Assembly: GCF_014202505.1 (NCBI RefSeq)
Contig: NZ_JACHGW010000001.1
Span: forward strand, 1,630,697 to 1,694,696
Source: Armatimonas rosea
Lineage (GTDB): Bacteria; Armatimonadota; Armatimonadia; Armatimonadales; Armatimonadaceae
Direction of reading: 5' to 3'
Length of the DNA: 64,000 nucleotides
Shown: in pieces, positions 49,816 to 58,068 of the stretch
Layout: every line of letters starts with the position of its first letter
Numbering within the stretch: position 1 is the stretch's first letter
Program-made: the position numbers and the translations under genes
Notes under the pieces: model-generated
What the model was told of the DNA's origin: nothing
Seen by the model: only the letters and a program-made list of their open reading frames with translations
Databases searched by the model: none

Positions 49816-51797
49816 TAGCGGCCCCGGTTCTCCACCTGACGGGCGTTGCCGACCTTGGGGCGACGCCCCCGGAGCTTGGTGTTGCTGAGCGCGTCCATGA
49901 CCTGCTCGGCGTTGGCGGCGGGCACCTCGAAGAAGGTGACGCGGTCCAGGACGTCGATCGTCCCCACGGCCTTGGGCGGCAAGCCCGTCTCGTTGAGGAT
50001 CGCGCCGACCAGGTCCGATGGCCGCAGCTTGTCGGCGCGGCCCATGCTCACAAAGAGGCGCACCATCCCCGCCTCCGGCTGCTCGCGCTGGGCGGCGAGC
50101 TCTTCGTCCATCTCCGCCTCACGGGAGTTGCCCGCCGAGGTCGCTTCCCACAGAAGCTGGAGCGCGGCGGCGGCGATATCGGCGATATCGTGGCTCTCGG
50201 AGAGCTCGCTAACAATGGGGAACTGGGCCTCGAAGTTGCCGGCCTCCAGGCGCTCGGCCAGCTTGGTGGCAAAGACCTCACGGCGGCGCACGGCGATATC
50301 GGCGGCGCTAGGAACCCGGAGCGGCGCGATCTTCGTCCCGATCTGGTACTCAAAGCGCAGGAGGTTGCGGCGCTCGCGCGGCTCGATCAGGCTCAGGGCA
50401 TCGCCCTCGCGGCCCGCCCGCCCGGTGCGCCCGATCCGGTGGATATACTGCTCCACATCCCAGGGCAGGTCGAAGTTGATGACATGGGTCACGGAGTCGA
50501 TATCGAGCCCGCGCGCGGCCACATCGGTGGCGACCAGAATATCGGCCTGGCCCTCCTTGAACTTCTTCATCACCCGGTCGCGCTCGGACTGCGCCATGTC
50601 GCCGTGGATGGGCTCGGCGGAGTACCCACGAACACTGAGCAGCTCGGCGAGCTCCTGGGTCTCGAGGCGCGTCCGGCAGAAGACAATGGTCGGCCCCGGG
50701 GTCTCCATGTCCAGGATTCGGGTGAGCGCCTCGCGCTTCTTGCCGGGAGCGACCTCGTAGTAGACCTGGCGGACCGTATCGACCGTGCGCTGCTTGGCCG
50801 CGATCTCGACCTTCTGGGCACCGGGGAGGAACTTCTTCACCAGGGCGGAGATCGCCGGGGGCATGGTCGCGGAGAAGAGCGCGGTCTGGCGGGACTCGGG
50901 GAGCGCCGCTAAGATGGTCTCGATATCCTCGATAAAGCCAAAGGCCAGCATCTCATCGGCTTCGTCGATCGCACAGAACGAGACCTTATCCAGCACCACC
51001 GAGCCGCGGCGCATGTGGTCCATGAGGCGTCCCGGGGTTCCGACCACCACGGCAGGGGGCTTCATGAGCGCACGGAACTGCCGGTCGATGGGCTGGCCGC
51101 CGTAGACGGGCACGACCCGCAGGCCGGTCTTCCCGGCGAGCTTGTGGATCTGCTCGGCTGCCTGGATCGCCAGCTCACGGGTGGGAACCAGCACGAGCGC
51201 CTGTGTCCCCGGCGCGTCCACATCGATTCGGGCGAGCAGGGGTAGGGCAAAGGCGGCGGTCTTTCCGGTTCCGGTCTGCGCCTGCCCGATCAGGTCCTTG
51301 CCCTCTAGCAAGACAGGGATCGCACGTGCCTGGATCGGTGTGGGGGACTCAAACCCCGCGACCGTCACCGCGGCGAGGAGCGCCTCGGGGAGGCCCAGGT
51401 CGGCAAACGTGGCAAGCGGTGCCTCAACAACGGGCTCTACCGCTTTGGGGGTGACATCCCCCGCCGCTGAGACGGCGACCCCTTCGCCCTTTCGCTCCTT
51501 CGTCGCTGCGAAGGGGGTAGGCTCTTTGGGCTTGATGGTGCGCGGCTTCAGGCGCGGTGCCGTGGGGGGCTCAAGCGGTGCGGGGATAGGCTCAGGGGCC
51601 GGTCGGACGGCACGCTTCGGCTCGCTCGCCTCGGGTTTTACGGCAGGTTTGGGCGAGAATGGGGGCTTGGCGGGGTAACCCGGCTTCGCACTGGTAGGCT
51701 TCTTCGCCGCAGGGCGAGGGGCAGATTTGGGGGCATTTGGCTTCGCGCCAAAGGGCAGGGGTTTCTTCCCTGGCTTAGGATTGTCGTTTTTCTTCAC
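49812..51797 (-). CDS. DEAD-box RNA helicase with DbpA-type RNA-binding domain
   Basis: A 661-residue helicase. A 110-residue Lys/Pro/Ala-rich N-terminal tail precedes the DEAD core: Q motif FADLGLPEALLAAVTVAGFESPTPIQ, Walker A AQTGTGKT, DEAD, SAT, then the helicase C domain with ARGLDI and HRIGRTGRAGREG. The last 80 residues (MVRLFVSMGRADKLRPSDLVG) are a DbpA-like RRM. It is like DeaD/CshA, acting in ribosome assembly and RNA decay. The start is GTG at 51797 with a TATACC box five bases upstream. The long disordered N-terminal tail is unusual; tails in this family are more often C-terminal. Confidence 0.93.
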   Translation of the reverse strand: MKKNDNPKPGKKPLPFGAKPNAPKSAPRPAAKKPTSAKPGYPAKPPFSPKPAVKPEASEPKRAVRPAPEPIPAPLEPPTAPRLKPRTIKPKEPTPFAATKERKGEGVAVSAAGDVTPKAVEPVVEAPLATFADLGLPEALLAAVTVAGFESPTPIQARAIPVLLEGKDLIGQAQTGTGKTAAFALPLLARIDVDAPGTQALVLVPTRELAIQAAEQIHKLAGKTGLRVVPVYGGQPIDRQFRALMKPPAVVVGTPGRLMDHMRRGSVVLDKVSFCAIDEADEMLAFGFIEDIETILAALPESRQTALFSATMPPAISALVKKFLPGAQKVEIAAKQRTVDTVRQVYYEVAPGKKREALTRILDMETPGPTIVFCRTRLETQELAELLSVRGYSAEPIHGDMAQSERDRVMKKFKEGQADILVATDVAARGLDIDSVTHVINFDLPWDVEQYIHRIGRTGRAGREGDALSLIEPRERRNLLRFEYQIGTKIAPLRVPSAADIAVRRREVFATKLAERLEAGNFEAQFPIVSELSESHDIADIAAAALQLLWEATSAGNSREAEMDEELAAQREQPEAGMVRLFVSMGRADKLRPSDLVGAILNETGLPPKAVGTIDVLDRVTFFEVPAANAEQVMDALSNTKLRGRRPKVGNARQVENRGRY

Positions 51798-51834
51798 GTG
51801 ATGGTATATCCCTAATCGAAGGGAATCGCCACAA

Positions 51835-53049
51835 ATGCCTAAACTCCCCCCCGAAATGCTCGCAGAGATAGCAGGTCAACCGAAAGAGTGGGCGCAGATT
51901 GTCGAGAACCCCCGCTTCTTCCAAAAGCCTGACCCACTCGCCACCCCCGACGATGCCTTTACGCTTCTGGGGCATATCCTCTGGCGCTGGAAAGCTCCTC
52001 TGCGCTATCGTCAAGGCGGCGAGTCTTTTGGGGAGCGCCCTCAAGAGACCCTTCCTGCGATAGATGCGCTCGATCGTGCACTCGCCGCGTTTGTGCGGGC
52101 TCATCCCGGCGCGCTGGAGGCGCTACTCGCCGAGCCGGAGAACCAGAAACTGCTTGCATTTGCGCAGCAGGGCCACGATGCAAAGGCGCGCCGCGAGGAA
52201 AAGCTTTTTGGCGGACTCCCCGAGTCTCTGCTCAGTGTCCTCACCGATCAAGCACGTGCCCAAGAGGCGGAGCTACTCTGGCGAACCGTCCGCGCTCTCG
52301 ATGCGCTGAGCCTCTGGAAAATCGTGCTGACCGCTCAGAAACGGTATCGGCCTTTCCTCAGAAAGTACCGGCTTGGCCTTGCTCACGGGCTACTGGGAAG
52401 CGTGCTCAAGCACAGTGGCCCCGACTCCATCCCTGAGCTGACCATGGCTCTGCGCGGTATCCTACCGCCACAGCTTGCCGATGTGATGCCCACTCTCGCC
52501 CTCCCGGAAGGGGATTTTGACTACTGCTTTCCCAGGATTCTCCCCGAGGACGAGGTGCTCTGCCAGATGACGCCGCGTGAGATCACGGAGGTACTGGCCC
52601 ACTACCGAGGGATGGAAGCGGAAGAGCTCGACGCTTTTCTGATTCGCCGACGGTTCCTTGCCGAGAGCGAGAGTGTCGGTGCGGTGATTCAGAGAGATAC
52701 ACAGACACTAAGAACCTGCGGTATCTCGCGTGACAGGCTCGCGGAGGCGCTCCGGATAGCTCTCAGCCACGGGAACAAGCCAAAGCAATCCCCGCTCCAC
52801 GTGGAAGTAACTTCCTACCGTGGTCACCACCTGGATCCCTTCCACGACGATGATACATACTACCTGAGCCGGGAAGTCGGGGGGAGTGCGGACTGCCTGG
52901 TTACCAATCGAGAGACGGGAGAGGCGATTGTGTTTGGCAGCATGCTGCCCTATCTCATCCGCCGCGCCTGCTTTTTTGAGGGCAGCGTTCCCTACCGCCT
53001 CGATCCCGCCAAAGCCTGCCGGGTACTCACTCCACTGCTCAGAACATGA
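51835..53049 (+). CDS. Hypothetical protein
   Basis: A 404-residue soluble-looking protein with no family I can name. The first 230 residues are helix-rich (PPEMLAEIAGQPKEWAQIVENP, LFGGLPESLLSVLTDQARAQEAELL) with features of helical repeats; the last 110 residues (LHVEVTSYRGHHLDPFHDDDTYY) contain a His/Asp cluster that might bind metal. No signal peptide. The ATG is divergent from the helicase start, 37 bases away. A dispersed repeat follows the stop. Confidence 0.6.
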   Translation: MPKLPPEMLAEIAGQPKEWAQIVENPRFFQKPDPLATPDDAFTLLGHILWRWKAPLRYRQGGESFGERPQETLPAIDALDRALAAFVRAHPGALEALLAEPENQKLLAFAQQGHDAKARREEKLFGGLPESLLSVLTDQARAQEAELLWRTVRALDALSLWKIVLTAQKRYRPFLRKYRLGLAHGLLGSVLKHSGPDSIPELTMALRGILPPQLADVMPTLALPEGDFDYCFPRILPEDEVLCQMTPREITEVLAHYRGMEAEELDAFLIRRRFLAESESVGAVIQRDTQTLRTCGISRDRLAEALRIALSHGNKPKQSPLHVEVTSYRGHHLDPFHDDDTYYLSREVGGSADCLVTNRETGEAIVFGSMLPYLIRRACFFEGSVPYRLDPAKACRVLTPLLRT

Positions 53050-53052
53050 AAT

Positions 53053-53105
53053 TCCCCTTTCCCAGTGAGGTACGAACGCCCGGGAGAGTGGGTAGGGGGA
53101 GAGGT
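53053..53105. repeat. Dispersed repeat, intergenic copy
   Basis: CCCCTTTCCCAGTGAGGTAC and the following GAACGCCCGGGAGAG..GGGGGAGAGGT match the repeat inside the serine dehydratase gene (21379-21429). Confidence 0.8.
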
Positions 53106-53117
53106 TGCGCCCCGGCG

Positions 53118-53123
53118 TATAAT
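53118..53123 (+). promoter_or_regulatory. TATAAT -10 box of the BNR gene
   Basis: TATAAT-GCGCT-ATG, five bases before the start codon, directly after a dispersed repeat. Confidence 0.65.
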
Positions 53124-53128
53124 GCGCT

Positions 53129-54454
53129 ATGGCGATCTTCAAGGCGGAACGAGACACGGGCTATCGGGGGATCTGGTACATGAATCAGCCGGTGAAAGGC
53201 CCCCTGCGCTATAAGTACAGCGGGGGCTTTGCCACCTACCCGCAGCAGCATGTCCCGATTGCGATCTACGCGCCGAAAGTACAGAAGACGTTCTTTGTCT
53301 ACGGGGCGACCCCGCAAGGCAAGAACACGCTCTGGCACGCGGTGAGCTACTTCGACCATAAAACGGGGACCGTGCCGCGTCCCGCGCTGCTTCTAGATAA
53401 GAAGACCGACGATGCCCACGACAACCCGACCCTGGCAATCGACGGCGACGGCTACCTCTGGGTGTTCTCCAACTCTCACGGGACCGGGAGGCCGTCGTTT
53501 ATCCATAAGAGCGCAAAGCCCTACGAGATCGATGCCTGGGAGCGCGTGCTGGAGACGAATTTTTCCTATGGGCAGCCGTGGTGGCTGGAGAGGCATGGCT
53601 TTGTCTTTCTGCACACGCGCTACAGCAAGGGGCGAGGGCTGTTCTGCCAGACGAGCCGCGACGGGCGCACCTGGGCCGAGCCGCAGCCCACGGCGTTTAT
53701 CGCGGAGGGGCACTACCAGATTAGCTGGCCGGACACCGAGCGCGGCGTCTTGACCACGGTCTTTGACTACCACCCCAAGCCCGGCGGACTCAATGCACGC
53801 ACCAACCTCTACCTGATGCAGAGCCGCGATGGGGGCAAGAGCTGGACAACGATCTTGGGCGAGAGGCTGGCACTGCCGCTCACACAGACCCCAAACCCTG
53901 CGCTGGTCTTTGACTACCAAAAAGAGGGGAAGCTGGTCTATCTGAAAGATATCAACTACGATTCGCAGGGCCGCGTGATCGTGCTCTACCTGACCAGCAA
54001 GGGCTTTGAGCCGGGGCCGCAGAGTGGGCCGTACCAGTGGTGGACCGCCCGCTGGACAGGAGCCGGCTGGGAGCGCTACGCCTTCACCGAGAGCGACCAC
54101 AACTACGACCACGGCTCGCTCTATATCGAGGGCGAGGGCAGCTGGCGCGTGATCGCACCCACCGGCCCCGGCCCCCAGCCCGGCACGACCGGCGGTGAGG
54201 TCTTTGTGTGGACCACCCGCGACTTTGGAAAGACCTGGCACAAGGGAGCCTCGCTGACCCCCGCTGCCACGCGCAACCATACGTATGTCCGTCGCCCGCT
54301 CCACGCCCACCCGGACTTCTACGCGCTCTGGGCCGATGGAAACCCGCTCGACGAGGAGCGTGCGCCCCATGCCTCACGGCTCTACGCGGCCACCCTCTCC
54401 GGGAAGGTCCTCTCCCTCCCCGAGACAATGTCCCAAGAGAGGGCGCTCCTATGA
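53129..54454 (+). CDS. BNR-repeat protein (sialidase-like propeller)
   Basis: A 441-residue BNR_4-type protein: GYRGIWYMNQ at the start, HAVSYFDHKTGTV, DNPTLAIDGDGYLWVFSN, then Asp-box-like SRDGRTW and SRDGGKSW and DHNYDHGSLYIE near the end. Relatives form a six-bladed propeller and occur in gene sets for polysaccharide breakdown; hydrolase or lyase activity is not established for most. No signal peptide is seen from the ATG defined by the -10 box. It overlaps the VanW-family gene by four bases. Confidence 0.85.
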   Translation: MAIFKAERDTGYRGIWYMNQPVKGPLRYKYSGGFATYPQQHVPIAIYAPKVQKTFFVYGATPQGKNTLWHAVSYFDHKTGTVPRPALLLDKKTDDAHDNPTLAIDGDGYLWVFSNSHGTGRPSFIHKSAKPYEIDAWERVLETNFSYGQPWWLERHGFVFLHTRYSKGRGLFCQTSRDGRTWAEPQPTAFIAEGHYQISWPDTERGVLTTVFDYHPKPGGLNARTNLYLMQSRDGGKSWTTILGERLALPLTQTPNPALVFDYQKEGKLVYLKDINYDSQGRVIVLYLTSKGFEPGPQSGPYQWWTARWTGAGWERYAFTESDHNYDHGSLYIEGEGSWRVIAPTGPGPQPGTTGGEVFVWTTRDFGKTWHKGASLTPAATRNHTYVRRPLHAHPDFYALWADGNPLDEERAPHASRLYAATLSGKVLSLPETMSQERALL

Positions 54455-55179
54455 AGGCACCCGTGGTGGTTGTCGGGGGCTTGGTGCTCGCAGGGCTGGT
54501 CTGGGCAAACCTACGGGTGGTCCCCGCGAAGCCTGAGCAGCGCCTTGCGGGGTACACGACCAGCCTCAAGGGGCGCAAGAAGGCCCAGATTCGCAACGCG
54601 ACCCTGGCGGCACGGGCGCTGGAAGGGCGGGTGATCGGGGTGGGGAAGGTGTTCTCCTACAACGCCGTGGTCTCCGCCAACGACAACGACAGCGGCTACG
54701 TTCCCGCGCCGGTCTCGGTGGAGGGGACGATGGTGCCGGCGCTGGGCGGCGGGGTCTGCCAGACCTCGACCACGCTCTACAATGCGGCACTGCTGGCGGG
54801 CCTGACCGTGGTGGAGCGCCACCCGCACACGGTCGCGCCCAAGTATGTCCCGCCGGGCCGCGATGCTGCGGTGGCCTGGCCGGGAGTGGACCTGCGGCTG
54901 AAGAACCCCTACGCCTTCCCCGTGCGCTTGCAGGCGAGCGTGCGCGGCGAGCGGCTGTGTGTGGAGGTCTGGGCGGCGCAGGGGCTCCCCCGCGCCGTGA
55001 CCCTGGAGAGCCGCGTTCTCTCGGTGCAGGAGCCCGGCCATGAGCGCGTCCCGGGGCGTCGTCGGGCAAGCCAAGGAACTCCCGGGCTACGGGTCGCGAC
55101 CTACCGCACCCAAGGGGCGACAAGAGAGCGCCTCTCCGACGATACCTACGCGACCCTGAATGCGGTGAACTCGGACTAG
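54451..55179 (+). CDS. VanW family protein
   Basis: A 242-residue protein. MKAPVVVVGGLVLAGLVWANL is a signal anchor, followed by the VanW domain with GRVIGVGKVFSYN, PALGGGVCQTSTTLYNAALLAGL and ERHPHTVAPKYVPPGRDAAV. VanW is named after an accessory gene of some vancomycin clusters; its function is unknown, possibly at the cell wall. Here no resistance genes are near. ATG overlaps the BNR gene stop (ATGA), and its end overlaps the convergent PEP-CTERM gene by four bases. Confidence 0.9.
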   Translation: MKAPVVVVGGLVLAGLVWANLRVVPAKPEQRLAGYTTSLKGRKKAQIRNATLAARALEGRVIGVGKVFSYNAVVSANDNDSGYVPAPVSVEGTMVPALGGGVCQTSTTLYNAALLAGLTVVERHPHTVAPKYVPPGRDAAVAWPGVDLRLKNPYAFPVRLQASVRGERLCVEVWAAQGLPRAVTLESRVLSVQEPGHERVPGRRRASQGTPGLRVATYRTQGATRERLSDDTYATLNAVNSD

Positions 55180-55901
55180 GCCGCGTGCTTGCGGCGGCGG
55201 GTAAAGAGCAGGCCTCCCAGAGCGACAAGGGCCAGAGTCCCCGGCTCCGGGATCTGGTTCTTGGGCGGCGGGAGCGGCGAGGAGCCAAAGTTGCCGGTGC
55301 CGGTTGCTGTGAAGGGGGCTAGAAAGCCATTGCCACCGTCGGCGATCCGCGGCTCGATACTGGTGAGCGAGATCGAGAAGTTCTTGTTCTGGAGCGGAAC
55401 CGAGAAGTCCAGGTAGTCCGACGCGAAGTTGACCACCGAGCCGCCCGTGGGGCTCTCCGTCCCAGTGAGGCTCGCGGTCTGGCTGCCGGGGCGCGTGATG
55501 AGGTTCCCCGTGGTCAGCGAGAGGCGGAGCAGGTCGCCCGCATTGCTGGGGGCGCTCAGCGACGTGAACCGCATCTCGATGTTCTGGAGCGGCTGGATCA
55601 AGAACCCACCCTCCGTGATCAGGCTTCCCTGGTTGACCGAGGACAGGGTGAGGAGCGCAGGGATATTGATGCCGACCGGCCCCAGTCCGTTGGTGGTCTG
55701 GTACTGGAAGTTCACCGGAATCGCGGAGCTCAGGCCAAAGCTCGCTCCGCCTGCGCTTGGGGTGAAGATAAAGGATTTTTCGGGGTTTGCCTGACCAAAG
55801 GTGGCAAATAGGTTAGGGGACTGTGCGTAGGCGGATCTTGTTAACGTCATAAAACTGAGCGTTAATATAGTGACAGTCCCTCTATTAAAACGACGATTCA
55901 T
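55176..55901 (-). CDS. PEP-CTERM protein A
   Basis: A 241-residue exported protein: signal peptide (MNRRFNRGTVTILTLSFMTL to about residue 26), a beta-rich body, and C-terminal IPEPGTLALVALGGLLF with an RRRK tail, the exosortase PEP-CTERM signal. It is a paralogue of the protein encoded at 56006: both share a LDFS..QNxxISL segment followed by a Gly-rich strand. ATG at 55901 has GGAG six bases upstream and is preferred over an earlier TTG. The likely role is in extracellular matrix or surface, by family. Confidence 0.85.
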   Translation of the reverse strand: MNRRFNRGTVTILTLSFMTLTRSAYAQSPNLFATFGQANPEKSFIFTPSAGGASFGLSSAIPVNFQYQTTNGLGPVGINIPALLTLSSVNQGSLITEGGFLIQPLQNIEMRFTSLSAPSNAGDLLRLSLTTGNLITRPGSQTASLTGTESPTGGSVVNFASDYLDFSVPLQNKNFSISLTSIEPRIADGGNGFLAPFTATGTGNFGSSPLPPPKNQIPEPGTLALVALGGLLFTRRRKHAA

Positions 55902-56005
55902 TCTTCTCTCCACTACCAAGTTGCGTACTTATGTACGTTTTACCCCGAACTCGGTACTTTGAGAAGAATTACACAGTGAAAACCAGTATCGTTAACAGTG
56001 AGAAT

Positions 56006-56722
56006 TTATTTTCGGCGTCTTCGGAGCAGCCCCAGTGCTCCCAAGCTGAGGAGGGCGAGGGTAGATGGCTCCGGGATAAAGGCGGCGTTCGAGGCAAACT
56101 GTCCCGACGCGTTGGCCTGGAAGCCCGCCAGGTAGCCGCTGGGGAAGTTGCCATCGTGGACCAGCCCCGGGCTGTCGATGTTGTTGAGGGAGATGCTGTA
56201 GTTCTGCTGGTTGCTGGTGCTGAAGTCTAGGAACGCCGACGAGTACTGCACAATCTGGTTGGAGCCGTTGTCGGTCTCTTCTAGGTTGGCGGTGGCGGAG
56301 CCCTTGCTCCCGGAGAGGATTCCCGTGGACGCAAAGACCGTCAGGAGGTTCTGGCCCGCGAGAGCGCCCGTACCGGTGAAGGAGATCTGGACACTCTTGA
56401 GCTTCTGGCTGGGGACAAAGTTGCCTGTGGAGAAGCCATCGACCAGCGACGTGATGGTGAGGTTGGCGTCGATAGGCGTGCCGACCGGGATCGCGGGGTT
56501 GCTGGGGTTGACCAGGAAGGTGAAGTTCACCAGGGTGGTGGTGGTAAAGCCCGTGGTCGCGGCGTTGCCGGTGTTGACAAACTCAAAGACCTTCGGCGCT
56601 ACGGGGGGAGTCCCCGAGTACTTCTGGGTGAAGTTGGCAAAGGTGATGGTCTGTGCGTGACCGAGTGCGGAGGTGGCCACGAGTGTAAGGGCGACCAGTG
56701 TGGTCTTGAAAAGGGGGTTCAA
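56006..56722 (-). CDS. PEP-CTERM protein B
   Basis: A 238-residue exported protein with signal peptide (MNPLFKTTLVALTLVATSALGHA), a Ser/Thr/Asn-rich beta body and C-terminal IPEPSTLALLSLGALGLL plus RRRRK. It is paralogous and adjacent to PEP-CTERM protein A, pointing to tandem duplication. The start is TTG at 56722; its Shine-Dalgarno (GTAGGA) lies in the 3' arm of a 14-base-pair hairpin, which could limit translation. Confidence 0.85.
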   Translation of the reverse strand: MNPLFKTTLVALTLVATSALGHAQTITFANFTQKYSGTPPVAPKVFEFVNTGNAATTGFTTTTLVNFTFLVNPSNPAIPVGTPIDANLTITSLVDGFSTGNFVPSQKLKSVQISFTGTGALAGQNLLTVFASTGILSGSKGSATANLEETDNGSNQIVQYSSAFLDFSTSNQQNYSISLNNIDSPGLVHDGNFPSGYLAGFQANASGQFASNAAFIPEPSTLALLSLGALGLLRRRRK

Positions 56723-56727
56723 TGCTT

Positions 56728-56774
56728 CCTACCTGTTCCTGTGTCTAATGGACATTATTTCAGGAACAGGTAGG
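56728..56774 (-). promoter_or_regulatory. 14-bp hairpin covering the ribosome-binding site of a PEP-CTERM gene
   Basis: CCTACCTGTTCCTG (56728-56741 on the plus strand) pairs perfectly with 56761-56774 over a 19-base AT-rich loop. In the minus-strand transcript the 3' arm ends five bases before the TTG start and contains the Shine-Dalgarno. No U tract follows. Confidence 0.6.
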
Positions 56775-56800
56775 GCAAGAAGTGTGCCAGAAAGCCGGGC

Positions 56801-57346
56801 TTACTCGCCAGTCTTGGGCTTGTAGACCCCCGTCTTGCTGACCTCGTCGGCCTCGGCTTCGGAGGGGACGGGGCGGCCCATGCCGGTGTAGATGCTCTCG
56901 ATCTCGCTCTTGGCGGCAAGCGCCTCGACATTCTTAGGATCGGCGGCGAGTGCCTTGCGGAAGTCCGAGAGCGCGGCGCGGTACTTCACCCGCTGCCCCG
57001 CCTTGTCGTCGTCCTTCATGCGGAACATTCCCCGCTTGGAGTAGGCGGCGGCGAGGGCGGTCTTGTCGCCGGCCTTCTCGGAATCGGCGATTGCCTTGTC
57101 GAGCTCCGGGGTCTTGGAGAGAGGGGCGTAGGGATCGGTCGCACCTGCCATCGGGGCACCCGCAGGCGCAGCAGGAGCCGCAGGGGCCGCAGGAGCGTCG
57201 GGGGCCCCATGCCCATGGCCATCGTCTGCAGAGTGTGCAAGCGTCGTGGTGGGGGTTGCGGCAGTTTCCGGCTCGGCGGGCTTCTCAGGAGAGCAGCCCA
57301 GTAGGCCAAGAGCGGCGAGAGGAAGGAGATAGGTGTAGCGTCTCAT
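56801..57346 (-). CDS. Lipoprotein with tetratricopeptide-like segment
   Basis: A 181-residue lipoprotein: lipobox LLGC (Cys18), then an Ala/Pro/His-rich low-complexity linker (about 25-68, with HGHGAPDAPAAPAAP), then two helical repeats of TPR type (AAAYSKRGMFRMKDDD, RAALSDFRKALAADPKNVEAL). Probably anchored outside the cytoplasmic membrane; the partner is unknown. TATAGT six bases before ATG overlaps the stop of the SGNH gene. Its end lies 27 bases before the hairpin in front of PEP-CTERM protein B. Confidence 0.75.
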   Translation of the reverse strand: MRRYTYLLPLAALGLLGCSPEKPAEPETAATPTTTLAHSADDGHGHGAPDAPAAPAAPAAPAGAPMAGATDPYAPLSKTPELDKAIADSEKAGDKTALAAAYSKRGMFRMKDDDKAGQRVKYRAALSDFRKALAADPKNVEALAAKSEIESIYTGMGRPVPSEAEADEVSKTGVYKPKTGE

Positions 57347-57352
57347 GCCTTA

Positions 57353-57358
57353 ACTATA
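57353..57358 (-). promoter_or_regulatory. TATAGT -10 box of the lipoprotein gene
   Basis: Minus strand TATAGT-TAAGGC-ATG, six bases before the start, overlapping the stop codon of the upstream gene. Confidence 0.5.
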
Positions 57359-58001
57359 CCCGCTCGACCCCCGGAAACCAGCGCAGGAGCTCCTGGACAA
57401 CGAGCTTATGCCCCGCTTCGTTGGGGTGGTTGCTCTGGGAGAGAAGCGCCTCACGCGGCGTGCCCTCGGCGATGGTGCGCTCCCAGCGGGCGAAGCTATC
57501 GGCCAGCCCGAGGCTATTTCTCTCCGCCAGCTCCCGCACCTGCGCGGCGTGCTTGCGTAGCTCGACCAGGTCGCCGTTGTCCAGAGTCGGCGTGCAGCAG
57601 ATCAGCGGGACTTTCTTTTTCTGCGCCGCCTGGATCATCTGCCCCCAGGCCGCCGCCGCCCGCTCCAGCCCGAGCCGCCGGTCGTTGAGGCTGTAGTCGA
57701 TCAGCAGCAGATCGGGCCGGTGGCAGAGCACCTCGGCCTCAAAGCGCCGCGCACCGCTCTCCGACTCCTCGCCGCCAATCGCCGTGACAATCACGTTGAG
57801 CACGGCATGGGGAAAGTGCTCCTTGAGCGCCCGGTGGAGCAGGTGCGGGTAGGCGTGAAAGCTATCCACAACGGGCGTCTTGAAGTACCCGGCGGGCACA
57901 CTATGGCCATGACAGACAATATTGACCAGCCGGTTGGACGGCCACGTCTTGCGCAGCTCCTCGGTGAGGGGCGCGAGATAGGTCTTGGGATCAGCGAGCA
58001 T
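57354..58001 (-). CDS. SGNH/GDSL-type hydrolase
   Basis: A 215-residue SGNH hydrolase-like protein. The nucleophile block is CHGHSVPAGYF (GHS replacing GDS), the Gly block GGEESESG, the Asn block in LIDYSLND and the Asp/His block SNHPNEAGH near the end. No signal peptide, so a cytoplasmic esterase acting on an acylated sugar or lipid is likely. ATG at 58001 is supported by a CATAAT box six bases upstream; a longer frame upstream crosses the divergent gene start. Substrate unknown. Confidence 0.82.
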   Translation of the reverse strand: MLADPKTYLAPLTEELRKTWPSNRLVNIVCHGHSVPAGYFKTPVVDSFHAYPHLLHRALKEHFPHAVLNVIVTAIGGEESESGARRFEAEVLCHRPDLLLIDYSLNDRRLGLERAAAAWGQMIQAAQKKKVPLICCTPTLDNGDLVELRKHAAQVRELAERNSLGLADSFARWERTIAEGTPREALLSQSNHPNEAGHKLVVQELLRWFPGVERV

Positions 58002-58007
58002 GGCACT

Positions 58008-58013
58008 ATTATG
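58008..58013 (-). promoter_or_regulatory. CATAAT -10 box of the SGNH hydrolase gene
   Basis: Minus strand CATAAT-AGTGCC-ATG, six bases before the start. Confidence 0.5.
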
Positions 58014-58068
58014 CCGCAAGTTCGTGCGCTGTAACTTCCTGGCTTGAGGGCGTATCTTTGGAAAAGCT

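Noticed and set aside
54451..55179. VanW gene as evidence of vancomycin resistance
   Set aside because: VanW-family genes are widespread; none of the vanHAX-type genes are present.
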